Assembly (NCBI GenBank): GCA_013400975.1
Contig: WBMZ01011903.1
Location: 1-64,000, forward strand
Reading direction: 5' to 3'
DNA: 64,000 nt
Source: Atrichornis clamosus
Lineage: Eukaryota; Chordata; Aves; Passeriformes; Menuridae
A program made the translations under genes and the position numbers. Shown here in pieces: positions 11,425 through 22,490 of the stretch (its first letter is position 1; every line of letters starts with the position of its first letter). Under the pieces are notes generated by a model that did no database searches, was not told the DNA's origin, and saw only the letters and a list, made by a program, of their open reading frames with translations.

Positions 11425-11790
11425 CGCTTTCCCCGGGAATGTTTATATAAACCAACCTCCCGCCCAAACCACTTTGTTTTCCTCTGGATGCCCGTGTTAT
11501 TTCCCGGGCTACCCCGACGGGAAAGGTGCGAGATTTTGCCGGGTTGCTGCCGGTTTTTAAGGAGGGAGAAGAGGGGAGGAGGTGGGGGGGCAGCGGCTGC
11601 TGCCTCTATTTTAATGTCATTATAGTTGCCGTGGCAACCCATTGGATCACTCCTCCTGGAATGAACCTTGTGACAATGGTTGGTTTGCGAGAAATCGGTA
11701 AATGTGCAACCGGGGGACACAGCTACATTACCGCGAACAACAGCGAGGGTTTAACATGTGACCCTTCCAATTATACTGATGATACCTCGG
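11425..11790. promoter_or_regulatory. Candidate enhancer/promoter: forkhead palindrome, RFX X-box, CCAAT, SOX
   Basis: Dense recognisable sites. GTTTATATAAAC (11441-11452) is a perfect palindrome overlapping a forkhead consensus TGTTTAT (11440-11446). GTTGCCGTGGCAAC (11625-11638) is an RFX X-box with a near-perfect dyad. It is followed two bases later by ATTGG (11641-11645), a reverse CCAAT/NF-Y site. ACAATGG (11673-11679) is a SOX site. TAATGTCATTATAG precedes the X-box. RFX plus NF-Y adjacency is known from MHC class II and ciliary-gene promoters. Here it could be an enhancer of FOXD2 or the promoter of a non-coding RNA. Confidence 0.45.
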
Positions 11791-11990
11791 TGCAGCTGCC
11801 TCCGCCGCGCTGCGGAGATGTGGCTCTTTGGGGGGTTTGGGGAGGGGTCCCGGGGCTGTTTCAGGGCACAGCCTGGTGGGGATGGGGCCGCAGCCTGCAC
11901 CGCCTCTGACTTCCTGGGGAGCCCTAAGAGCGGAACAGCATCTCCTCACCGGGAGCGCGAATGTGGTCCCAACCACTCCAAGTAATAATT

Positions 11991-11992
11991 AA

Positions 11993-12023
<31 letters not shown>

Positions 12024-12045
12024 GAAGAAGAAGAAAAAGCTTCTT
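11991..12045. repeat. A21 run with purine-rich (GAA)n tail
   Basis: Twenty-one A (11991-12011) followed by AGAAAG and GAAGAAGAAGAAG-type purine repeats ending in CTTCTTC. Low complexity. It could be a retrotransposed tail, but no source element is visible upstream. Confidence 0.85.
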
Positions 12046-15000
12046 CGGGGGAACGTAGAGGGAGTTGAATATGCGGAGGGGCTCTGGCTGCGGGGCTGTG
12101 GAACAAGGACCTTCCTGGGGGGTGGGCAGAGACTCCCGCCCCGGAGCACACAGTGCGGCGGCACATCTGTGGCACGGCTGCAGGGAGAAAGGAACCAAAC
12201 CCGCCCCCTCCCCGAGAAAAAAAAAAAATAGTTAGAAGCCTTAAAATATGGTTCAGAGAATTACAAGTAATCAGAGCTGCGGGGGTCAGCAGTGCAAACT
12301 TTTTAAGACTAATGTTTATTTAGAAAAGTGAGTGGTGTCTACGTTGCTTTTCTAGTGCCCCAGCACAAAAGTCCTAATGGCTTTTGCAGACTTTCCATCA
12401 CAAACTCCAGCACAGGGCGCAGGGACCACCGCCGAAAGCAACCCCGACCCGTCCCTTTCAAAGGTATAATCGACACAGGGTTTACAACCCCCTCGCCCCG
12501 CCTTTCCATGAAGCAGTGATGATATTTTCTGCACCCACGTCGCCAATTTTGCCCCTCTTTCGCGTTTGCTTAATGTAACCCGAACCCTCGATAATACTGT
12601 GGAGGAGAAATCGGGGGATGGGAACGGCGATCCCCACCTCCCTCCCCTGTCCCGTTCAGCCCTGGACGGCTGCGGTCCTGAAAGCAACGCGGGGCTTCAG
12701 TCGAGCTGGAAACCTCGTTAGGAAGAACCCGGGGGCAGAGGCAGGAACCCGCGCGGGATGGGCTGGCCGGTGTCCTAAAAGAAGGCATAGCTGGCAAATC
12801 CATTCTCCCGTCTCACCGTTTCCAGCCGCTCTCCCAGGAGCCCAGCCAAAACACCGGCCCTTGTGTAGTTTTGGGTGTCTCTGCTGAGCCCATCCCAAAA
12901 CTCATCCCGTGGATAAAACATGATCGCCAGGTGGGATTTGACTGCCTTAGCAGACTCGAGTCTCCATCTCAGGATGCTCCTTTTGTTCCCAGGACTAGAA
13001 GAATAAAACCGGCAACTGGTAAAACCTCGCACACATTTTGGGGCACCTCGATTTTAAACAGGAGGTGGATACAGAGGAAGCACAGACCCGAAACCAGTAG
13101 CATCAGCCCTAGGTGCCTTGCAGCAGGGCAGGGAGAACTCAACTGCATTCCTTCTCACATCACGCTCCTGCCCTTGAAGTTGTCAGGACGTGGGAGGGAT
13201 GAGCAGGACAACAGGATGTTGTCCCCTCTTCTGTCATTAGGGTTCACAGCTCATCATCGGGCACCCGGGGCAGCTCTGCGGTGGGATGTGCAGGAGAGAA
13301 ACAGGGTGGCAAGAGGAATGGGGTGGAAGGGGGAGAGAAAGGGGTTGGATCCTCTCCCTTTCCAGCTAAGTGACTCTCTCGTCCTGATCCTGAAAAGGTA
13401 AGTTCGGTTTAACCCCTTCTCTGATCTGCATAGGGAAGAACATGTAGCTCAAACCTGGGAAGGCAGAAGCAAGAAATGACAGCTGAAAGTGCCTCCGGAA
13501 ACATACACCTGGAAATGTGAGGGCTGATCCAGCCTTCCCCATGCCGAGCCAAGCAGTGGTGCTCAGCTCTGTCAGGACTGGGTCCGGGCATGGTGTCACA
13601 GCCGGTGCTACGAGGCTGAGTGTGGCGGAGGGAGGACAGTGGTATTTATAACCTGCTGAAATGTGCCTGACACTTGAGGGAAGATCATCTCCTCTCCCTC
13701 AAGGGCTTTCATTTGAAGGGTTTGACTCTGCTTTCAAAGAAGTTGATAAGACATCCCGGCCTTCCACTCCCATTATCTCCCCGAGGGCCCTGCGTCACCC
13801 TCTTCACCACATGCTGACGCACCCAGATCAGGTCACTGTAATTGCTTGGTAATGGAGAACCCCCTGGCAGGACCTGGCACCTCTCTTCAAGGTTTGGAAA
13901 CCTGGTGCAAAGCTGGGCAGTGGGAAGGGCCTGGGTGGCACCAGCCCTTTGCTCTTCTACATCCCTTCAACCCCCATACAAAGGAAAAATTCTGGGAACA
14001 CTGTTCAGCCCTAAGTCTGGAACCTTTTGGGCTGGAATCTTTTGAATGCATTTGGAAAGGGGAGGCAGAGAGTGACATGAGAAGGAGAAAGAGATACAGC
14101 CTTGCTGGCATGAAGTTGATTTATCTGAATTCTGTCCCTTCATGGCTGTGATCTGTCTGTACCCAGGAGATGCTGCAAACCACACACAGATGAGGCTCAG
14201 CCATGCAAGAAGCATCCCACAGGTATCCTAACACTGCACCCTCTTGCCTTGCCCCTAAATTAAAATCAAAGCTGCACTTCTGCCTGCTGGGGACGGGGTG
14301 GGGATTTCAACCAGCTTCTCCTGCAGCTGTGTTCTGCTCCCCAGGACCTTGCTGGGGTGGAGACATCCCCTTGCTTGCGTGTGACATCGTGGGTGACAGT
14401 GGGTGATAATGCAGGTGCCAGTGGGCAACCCAGAGAGACCATGGGCCAGTGCATCAAAGCCCCTCCATCCCTCAGGGGCTGAGGCCAGTCTGATGCTTCA
14501 GCGAGGTTTTTCATCTTCCTCCTCGATGTCAGCAGAGCACGAAGGCAGGGGAGAGGTCAACCCCTCTGTTAATACACGTGTTTTAAATAACTGGTATTTT
14601 TACTTCTTCCCCTCGGTGCGGTGGGCTTGGCACACATCTTTGTTTGCACAATTGTCCTGCCTATACGTTCTGATGCCCAAGTAAGGAGAAAAAGATCCCA
14701 TGTGTGATCTGGAGGTGTGCTTTTCTGGTTCTGACATGTAAATATTAATCAAGAAACAACAACAAAGAGACAAAAAACCCCTCCTACCCTTGAACCCCTT
14801 CAGATCCCTTTATTGTCCAGGCATTTGTTGCACTTGGACTGGCTTTTCACTTTCTCCTCTCAGAGAGGCTGGCTCCAGCAATGGTCCCCAGATTCCTCAG
14901 CTACATCCTACTGAGGGAAAACATTTATTGAAGTTTTCAGCTTATTAGGGAAATACATATTTCTGCTGCTTTTCCAGACTCCACTGACATCTTTTCTAAG

Positions 15001-15870
15001 CCAGCCCTGCATGTCAGCATGGGGGCAAGCAAGGCATCCCTTCGCTCTCCTCTTGCAGCTGTATGAACTTTGAGTACCCCAAAACGCCATGGAGCGGGAT
15101 TCCTATCACCACTGTGTGCTTCATCAGCGGGCAAAGGTGGTGAGTATGTGTGTAGTTTATTTTCTTCCACAAAGCTGTGCTTCAGCTCACTCACTACTCT
15201 GAAGAAACACGGCGCAGTGGACACGTCCAGCTCCTCAGAGATTCAGATTAACTTTGCCAAGGTAGCACTGATGAATTGAGAGGGCACAGGGAGGTGCCCA
15301 GTGAGAGAATTGAACAGCTTGTTTCACATGAAGAAGAGGAAATACTTTTGCCTGGCACATCCTGTAAAACTCTGTCTGTCATGGGCTCTCACTGCTGGAA
15401 GGTTCTTAGAAGGCAACTACCAAGTGCTTGAGTCTGGATGTGGCCTTTATCTTCAGATGTCCTTCAGTTGCCAGAGGCTGGCAGAGTGGAGCAGGGAGAG
15501 AATCATTCTGTGCTTACTGTTTCTGTTATTTTCTTTCTAAGCATCCATACCCAAACACTGCTGGAGAGGAGATTCTGGAGCTTTGGATGAAATCCCACAA
15601 ATTTTCATGGAAGCAGAACAGCAGGAAGGCAAACAGGAAAGAAGAGGAGTAATATACTAATCTCAGGGGCACTTGTTGCATTTCTCTCTTTGCCTTGCTG
15701 CATTGTTTGCTTTTCCTCCAGCCACATACTACAGGATTACGGCAAATGAATTAAGGGATTATATCATAAGGGAGAATTAGGATCCTGCTGATTTAGAAGT
15801 AGAAAACCAGATGGGCTCATTGAACTCTAGATGATGCAAGAGAATCTGCAGTAGTAGTGCTGTGGATGTA
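12046..15870. other. Intergenic; CpG-rich to CpG-poor transition
   Basis: No gene. CpG stays frequent to roughly 12.9 kb and then drops to the depleted level seen in most of the window. TGTTTAT, a forkhead consensus, lies at about 12312. The 13640-13860 block is listed separately. The rest looks unremarkable. Confidence 0.5.
13640..13860. promoter_or_regulatory. Candidate enhancer with TCF/GATA-like sites
   Basis: Contains GGTATTTATAACC near 13641, GCTTTCAAAGAAGTTGATAAGAC near 13730-13752 (TCF-like then GATA-like), TGACGCA near 13814 and a homeodomain-like TGTAATTGC near 13837. Conserved-element texture but no alignment. Confidence 0.28.
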
Positions 15871-16110
15871 GGTCACAGGACAATCCAGGTTGTTGGGAAT
15901 CTCTGAAGGTCTCTGGTCCAACAGCCCCAAAGCAGATCCAATTTAGATCAGATTGCCCAGGACTTTGTTCAGGGAAGTTTTTAAGGTCCCCAAGGATGGA
16001 GATTCCTCCACACCTCTGGTCCTTGTGACTAACCATCCTCAGGGTGATTTTTTCCCCAATATCTAATCCAAGCGTTCCCTTCCGCAACTTGTATTCTCTG
16101 CCTCTCCTTC
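15871..16110 (-). mobile_element. CR1 LINE fragment, 3' end, 5'-truncated
   Basis: Read on the minus strand this is the 3' part of a chicken-repeat-1 retrotransposon. On the + strand it shows the usual reverse-complement phrases: GTCTCTGGTCCAACAGCCCC, a AAGGATGGAGATTCC-type phrase near 15990, and CAATATCTAATCCAAGCGTTCCC near 16058. It is diverged, with no coding potential. It may extend to about 16.2 kb. Confidence 0.8.
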
Positions 16111-17499
16111 CACGACTGTGTGTGCACTGGGGGAAGGTCCAGGTTCATCAGACCCATTCAGGCCCTGTTGTACCTCCCTTGTAAACCAGATTGTTGGGCA
16201 TGAGCTTCAGAGATGGTCCCGTCTTGGACAGCGAGTTTTGGGCCTCCTGACCACCTTGGATTCTCCCAGTGTGAGCAGGCCTGGATGGGAGGTGTCACAT
16301 CTCTGGGGTGCATCAGTACTGCCCTTGAATCAGCCTCATCTGTATAACAGGGTGAGGATTTGCTGTTGCTATGACTGAGACATCCCAAACAGCATCCAAA
16401 GGTCACTCCCACCCATTTTCAGGGTCATCCAGGAGGTGGTGGGTCTGGAGAAAAAGGGCATGTGGTGGCCTTTGGTTTGCTGCACCCACCTGGGGAAACA
16501 AAGGCATGGATAATAAAGGTCACCTGCTCACTTTCATTCCTGACAGCTGAGCCGAGCAATTCCTTCTTCCCAGTGCCCTGAGCACTCCTCCAGACTGCGT
16601 GGGGTCACACAGCACGAGACCATGGTCAGACACAGCTTTTGGTGACAGGCTCACAGGCAGGTGGACCTCTTCCAGTACATTTTGGCAGCTGGGAATCATC
16701 TCAGTGAAAGACAGAGGTGTGACGTGTTTGGCTGCGCCTTGCAGAAGAGAAGAAAAAATAAAAGAAGAAAAAAGAAAAGAGAAAAGAAAAGAGAAAAAGG
16801 AACAAAGTTGTCTACCACATCCCAGCCTGTCTCTGCCACTGGGAATGGATGTGAGGGCTTGGTCAGGGAAAAGGTAGCTTGACCCTGTGCAGTGAGAAAA
16901 GGAGAGGCAGAAGTCATGAAACAGGTCTCTGTTTGGACTCAATTTTGATTTGCATGGATAAAACTTGCTGATCCCATACAAGGTTCTCCTGGCTGGGAGC
17001 TGAACTTGGTTCCACAGCCAAGCTTTTTTCATTTCCAGAGTGTTCAGCATAAATCAGACTTTCACAGCCGTCTTTGAGTGGAAGGAGCAAGAAATCATGT
17101 TTTGTCTCCTGTCCAGGAGCTCTGGGAGAAAGGAGCTGTCAGAAATCCAGGAACCAGCCCAGATCTGCTGACATGTGCTCTGTGAATCCTTCTGCCTGGC
17201 GCTGCCTTCGCCCATCTGCTGTAAGGGCTCCATCAGCTCCCAGGCACTGCTTTTCCCAGACGAGATCCTAGCCAGGCTGCTGACATCGAAGTGGAGCTGT
17301 GCCCCAAGCAAAGAACACTGAAACATCTTTTGGGCTGGGTTATACTCTGCCCAGTCTCTCATCCAAGCCATCAAGAGGGTTTTAACACAGACCCAGATCT
17401 GCTGGGATGCCCTGCTGTGACCACTTGCACTCCCCTGGGGTCGCATTTTTAGGGTCTTTTTTCCCCTAGAGGATCAGCCCAGAGAAGTCATCCTTTCAC
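16111..17499. other. Intergenic DNA
   Basis: No gene or clear regulatory block. A purine-rich low-complexity stretch (AAAAG/AGAAA repeats) lies at about 16744-16806. Confidence 0.5.
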
Positions 17500-17690
17500 G
17501 TGCTTTCTAACTCTCTTGTCACTACTCTCACGAGGAATTATATTCCAAATATCTCGGTAGAATTTCCCTTGCTGTGCCTTATGTTCATTGCCCCTCATGT
17601 GCTTCTGGGAGGATGGTGACTCCATTGTCTCCTTCTTCTCTGACATCTTCCAACTTGACAAAATACTGAAAATTTTTCTTGTACAGCTTC
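17500..17690 (-). mobile_element. Degenerate CR1-like LINE fragment
   Basis: The + strand carries ATTCCAAATATCTCGGTAG and TTGCCCCTCATGTGC-type phrases resembling the reverse complement of CR1 3' regions. It is much more diverged than the copy at 15.9 kb, so family and limits are uncertain. Confidence 0.45.
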
Positions 17691-18194
17691 TTGAGGGAGA
17701 GGGGCAAGTTCCCACAAACACTACATGGGTCATGTACATCTGAGCATCTCCCAGCAGGTAGGGAGGGCTTGGTGGAAGTGGCTGCAAAAATCCTACCAAC
17801 ACCTGCAGGGGAGTCGAGCGAGGGACCAAAAGCTCCATTGCTGATCCTGTTGAAACAGAGGATTAAAGCCTCTCTGCTGGAGTAATTCCCTGTTAGTGAG
17901 ATGCATACAGTCCATTAAAATTAGGGATCTTATTATGGGCTATATAAAAAAGGTAAAGAGGAAATGAGAACCTTATGAAGGGTTTCTTATGTGTGCAGAT
18001 GGCAAGGGCATCTGAGGCTAAGAAAGCCTTTCCAACAGGCTTTTCCCAAGCAGAAATACTTACTTTGCAGGTTTCCCCATCTTTTAAAAAGACAAAAATA
18101 GACACATGAATATCTATTCTGCACAATTCACACCTGCTGAGCACCCACACTGTTCTCGGGATGGAGAAACAAACCCTAAACTCATATCATGCTC
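17691..18194. other. Intergenic DNA
   Basis: Nothing supported beyond AT-rich sequence near 17910-18110. Confidence 0.4.
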
Positions 18195-18770
18195 TGTCCT
18201 GGTTTCAGCTGGGATAGAGCTAATTTTCTTCCTAGTAGCTGGTACAGTACTGCGTTTTGGATTTAGTATGAGAATAATGTTGGTAACACACTGATGTTTT
18301 AGCTGTTGCTAAGTACTGGTTACCCTAAATCAAGGACTTTTCAGTTTCCCATGCTCTGCCAGTGTGGAGATGCACGAGAAGCTGTGAGGGAGCCTGGCCA
18401 GGACAGATGACCCGAAGTGGCCGAAGGGATATTCCATACCACAGATCATCATGCTCAGTATATAAACTGTGGGGAGTTGGCCAGGAGCCCCTGATTGCTG
18501 CTCAGGGATGGGATGGGCTTTGTTCAGTGAGCAGTGAGCAACTGTATTGTGCATCACTGGTTTTTCTTGGGTTTTAGTCCTCTCTTTCTTTTTGTTATCT
18601 CCCTTATTATTATTAATTAATTAATAAATATTATATTGCAACTCATTTTAATTATTAAACTGCTCTTAGCCCATGAGTTTTACCTTTTTCTAATTCTGTT
18701 CCCTACCCCACCAGGATGAGGGGGTACTGAGCAAGAATCTTTGTAGTACTTAGTTGTGGGCTGTCAGGCT
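18195..18770 (+). mobile_element. Avian ERVL-type solo LTR
   Basis: Begins TGTCCTGGTTTCAGCTGGGA (18195), the start of an abundant avian endogenous-retrovirus LTR. Further family phrases follow: TTTTCTTCCTAGTAGCTGGT, AACACACTGATGTTTTAG, the TATA-like GCTCAGTATATAAACTG near 18451, a T- and ATT-rich stretch near 18590-18640, and CCCATGAGTTTTACC near 18671. The 3' end is diverged and fixed only to within about 20 bases. No internal retroviral genes or second LTR flank it, so it is a solo LTR left by recombination. The family name is from memory (ERVL of birds). Confidence 0.8.
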
Positions 18771-20860
18771 CTCAGGAGCACAGTCTCCTTCACCCCTAGC
18801 ACTAAATTCAGCTTTCAAATGCATTTGTAGGTCACGCTCATCTCCCCCCTGAATCAGAAGGAGCAGACTGTGTTTGCTGCCTCCTGCAGCCTTATTGAGG
18901 ACTGGTGGCACATCCATCAGCTCAGAGGAGTTGTGTGAGTCTATTGAGGAGCATCAGGAGCACTGAGAGCTGGCCAGAACTGGGAAGTCAGCCGTCCGGC
19001 AGTGGCCACTGCTCTGCCTTTGTTTCAAAATGGAAGAAACCAGGGACCTCAGATAGGAATGGACTTTGGTTCTGTAACAGAACCAGAGACCCTTGGAGTC
19101 TGGACATCCATTTGCTTGCCCTGACCACCTCCTGGGACACTTTTCTGTGTCTCATCCTGTCTCCACCTGCATGGCCTTCCTGTCTAGTGGGAGTACCAGA
19201 GTGGAAAAATGTCTCAGAGCAGCTCTGTGAACCTGTAAGATCCTGTGGGAGCCCTAGACTATTGCTTTGGGTCCTTTCGGGGCCTCAAAGGAGCTGCAGA
19301 GAATGGAAGTGTCCTTGGAGCACGATCCTTATATACACACAAGTGTAATCTCTCTCTAAAGATGTTGTAGGGGGGTGATTCGCGTCCCCCTGTGCAGGCT
19401 GAGAGCTGGAGCACAGTGAGGATGAGTGACGTGACCAGGGTCGTGCCGATGACCTGTGGCAGAGCGAGAGCGGCAGCCCAGCAGTGTTGTGAGCCCTTGT
19501 CACTGCTGCTCGGTGTCAGAGCTCTGGCCACCTTGCCTCCCTGCCCACCCAGCCAGGCAGCCCGCTCCTTTCTCCTTCAGACTCTTAAAATAAGACTCGC
19601 AAAGCCTCGAGCGTGGTTTCGATTTCATTAATAAATCCCTGCTTGCACTTGAAGCTGCTGTGCCTTTTAAAACATTATCCGTGGCTCTGGTTACACTCCT
19701 GATGAAAGCAGGCATGGCCCTATTAGTTTTCATGGCAAACAGCACTGCCACGTCCTGCTATCCTTTACGCACTCAGTGTAACCCAAGTTCCACAGGAAAG
19801 GGAGGGGGCAGAAAAGGCATCTGAAAAGGCAGTGTCTGTCTCCTTCACTGCAGACTGAGGGCATTACACACTTGAAGGGCCCCAGAAACAGCTTTCATTA
19901 ATCCATACCATTTAAAAAATGGTTTTAATTATTATTTTTTCTTTTAATTGCTGCCAACAATTATCTCCTGGCTCTGCAACTCCCACCTGATGCTTGTGTC
20001 CATCCAACCCTGGGAAGGGGCTGTACGAAGTGGTGGTAATGGGCAGGGGGTGTGAAGAAGGGAAACAGGAGCTGCTCGAACTGTGAGGAGCAACAGCTGC
20101 TCTGTAGTGCTGTCTCTTCTTCATGGCTCAGAGAGGAGGTGTTTTTCTGGGGAGCAGAGTTAAGAGTCCTCAGCCAACCAGTGTGAAAACTCACCCCATG
20201 GCAACAGGTTTGCTCTGGATCATTAATCCCAGATATGCAGATGGGTAAAGTAAGGCACAAAGGGGTTAATGCTCTCTAGTGGGATAGGATGGGGAGAAGA
20301 AGGGCAACTCTGTTCTGAGGCGAGTTTTCAAATGCCTTCACCTTTGTTCTGTCCCTTAGGCAATGCTTGAAGAGCTTCGGGGAAGTGGGTTTGCAGCAAG
20401 AGCAGAGAGACTCTGCTCAAACAGGCCAGCAGGAAGCAAGCACAGGGATGCAGGACTGTGGCAGAGACAAAAGAAAATAGGAAAGGGGAGGGGAAAGGAA
20501 AGGAAGGAAAGGGAAAAGAGACAGAAGAAAAAAGATATTAATTAAAAAGAGAATAATAAAATGAGATTAAAAGGTAAGAATAAGGAGGGAAGAGGGAGGA
20601 AAATGAGGAAGCCCCTTTGCATCTGCCAGGGTGGACTGGTGCCAAGGGCCATGCTCCCTTTCTCCATCCATGGATTGCACACCTTCACTTGTGTCCCAGC
20701 ACGTTGCCTGCCCCACAGAAGCACTGGCTGCCCTGCCCAGCCCAGAGCCAAGCCTGGCAGCTGTTGGAGGGGCCGCATGGCCAAGTCCTGGCCTGGCTCA
20801 CACGGAGCAGCTGGGAGAGGGTGGCAGGTGAGTGAGGCACAGTCATTGCTACAACAGATG
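18771..20860. other. Intergenic DNA
   Basis: No gene. It contains an enhancer-like block at 19560-20020 (listed) and a purine-rich low-complexity stretch at about 20467-20610 (GGAAAGGAAAGGAAGGAAAG and similar). Confidence 0.5.
19560..20020. promoter_or_regulatory. Candidate conserved enhancer, homeodomain-rich
   Basis: Two adjoining motif-dense parts. 19600-19790 has TTTCATTAATAAATCCC, AAAACATTATCCG and CCTATTAGTTTTCATGG. 19890-19980 has CTTTCATTAATCC, a 15-bp inverted repeat CCATTTAAAAAATGG (19908-19922), TTTTAATTATT and CCAACAATTATC. The TAAT-core density is high and there is no repeat signature. Conservation untested. Confidence 0.35.
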
Positions 20861-21120
20861 GTAGAGGCATGACATTACATGGCAGGGCTATTATTTACTG
20901 AGTGTCATGTTTGTCATGGCTGAAGATGACATCTTATTAAGGAGTCATGACACTGGGCGATTTTTTTAAGCCTGGGGGCCAAGAAGGCTAATGAACAGGG
21001 ATAGCTCCAGGAATAGATGGAGGGAAGTGCTGTTTTCAGGTCACAGGCAAAGCTGACTAACGTTTCACTGACCTGATTTCTGGGAGATTTCCAGGCACAT
21101 CTTGCTCCTGCTGATTAGGG
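20860..21120. promoter_or_regulatory. Candidate enhancer with clustered TGACA (TALE) sites
   Basis: Five TGACA/TGTCA cores lie within 83 bases (20870-20874, 20903-20907, 20912-20916, 20927-20931, 20948-20952). This is the MEIS/PREP/TGIF half-site. An AT-rich CTATTATTTACTG and a GATTAGGG-type homeodomain site near 21113 accompany them. The function is inferred. Confidence 0.35.
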
Positions 21121-21639
21121 ATGAATGTTTCTTGCCATGGCCTGACCGTGCTGGCTCAGGGGGATGTGGCTCTCTCTCAAGACTGTGCTGCTTGGGAGCA
21201 AAGCCTGAGTTGTGTTATGACAAAGCTCCCACCCACGGACAGCCAAACACTGCTACTCCTGCAAACAAGGGCACGTAGCAGACAATGGCTTTTGGGCAGG
21301 TTTTCCCAAATCCCACCTTGCAGGAGGTTTGGAGGAGGCCTCTCAGAGGGCATATGCAATAGCCAGGGAAGTGTGGGAAGCAGAACCCTGCTTGTCAGTG
21401 TGGCTCTATCACCCCTGTGTGCTGCTTGTCAGGACAGCTAGACCAAAAGCAGTGCTGCCTGTCTCATTTTGACCCCCTCAGCCTGCCCTGGCACCATCTC
21501 TGCGAGTCTTGCCCTCCTTAGCTTGAAACAAGAGCTGTCTCCCTGCACTGGCTCCTTATCGCTGACCCGCTCTGTCAGTGCAGATGCTTGACTAATGTTC
21601 CCTTGTAAAACGTTGTGTTAAGCACATTCCAGCCGCTGA

Positions 21640-21870
21640 CATTAAATACTTGGGCCAGGGCAGCGCTCACCCTCCGGCGGACGCAGCGCCGAGCCAGCCC
21701 CGGCCACACGCCGCTGCTGCTGTGGCCAAATTTGCTTTTTCTGCCCCATCCCCACCTCCCCCTGCCCTCCCTCCGGCACAGCCAGCGTGGGCAGTGGGGG
21801 AAGGAGGCAGCGGGCAGGACCGCGGCTGTCTGGCAGATGAAATAATAATTACCCCAGCCGCCTCCAGCCT
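21640..21870. promoter_or_regulatory. Small CpG islet in CpG-poor DNA
   Basis: About ten CpGs within roughly 60 bases near 21663-21715 (CGGCGGACGCAGCGCCGAG), then GC-rich sequence to 21870 including GAAATAATAATTACCCC. It is surrounded by CpG-depleted sequence, so it suggests an unmethylated regulatory element or a non-coding RNA promoter. Confidence 0.4.
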
Positions 21871-21889
21871 CCCTCGCATTCCTCTGTGC

Positions 21890-22490
21890 TAACAGCTCGG
21901 CTTATTTTGTTTTCATCCGCAAATATTGACTCGTTGGGTTCTTTTCACCTCGTGCCTATTAAAAAGGCATTGCTCAGAGTATTGTTATTGAATTTGTTCT
22001 GCAGCTGCGAGAAGCATCCAGCGGCTTTGAGGAATTCACCCACGCTGCTAGCACAGGCCCTGAGGGCCGTGTACCCTCCGTACCCTCCAAAACTGCTTTG
22101 CCTTCTGCTCTCCAAGGGACAGGACTTGGGTTTCACTCAGCAAGTATTCTGCCTAGCCTTTCCTCCAAGGGGGAGATCAGGATGATCTGGGGATGAGGCT
22201 GCAGAGGTGTGGTCTGCTCCTGAGGGATGCTGCTTTGCTGCTCTGCGCCTCAGTTTCCCTGCTCAGCCTTGTGATTCCTCATTATTTTCATAATGTGCTG
22301 GGAATGTTAATTACAGATGTGCAATTTAACAGCCTGACCTTTTGTTGCAGCAACTTGTCCTTCAATATTCACTTCATCTTGAAAATGTAGGAGTTGTTTC
22401 CAGATGCCTTAACCTGGCTGGAGCAATAACCAGAAAAATAAATCCCTTCATTTCTCACAGAGCTGAATTATCTGGGTAATCAGTGAGCGT
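21890..22490. promoter_or_regulatory. Candidate conserved enhancer next to CpG islet
   Basis: Directly follows the islet. Words include GCAAATATTGACTCG, AGTATTGTTATTGAAT (SOX/forkhead-like), ATGTTAATTACAGATGTGC, TTCAATATTCACTTC and AATTATCTGGGTAATCAG. Low GC with retained structure, no repeats. Motif-based only. Confidence 0.38.

Noticed and set aside
11991..12045. Processed pseudogene tail
   Set aside because: A poly(A)-like run exists, but no gene-derived body is recognisable upstream.
16520..17050. 176-codon minus-strand frame
   Set aside because: Includes a Phe/Ser run translated from the purine-rich low-complexity stretch. No domain.
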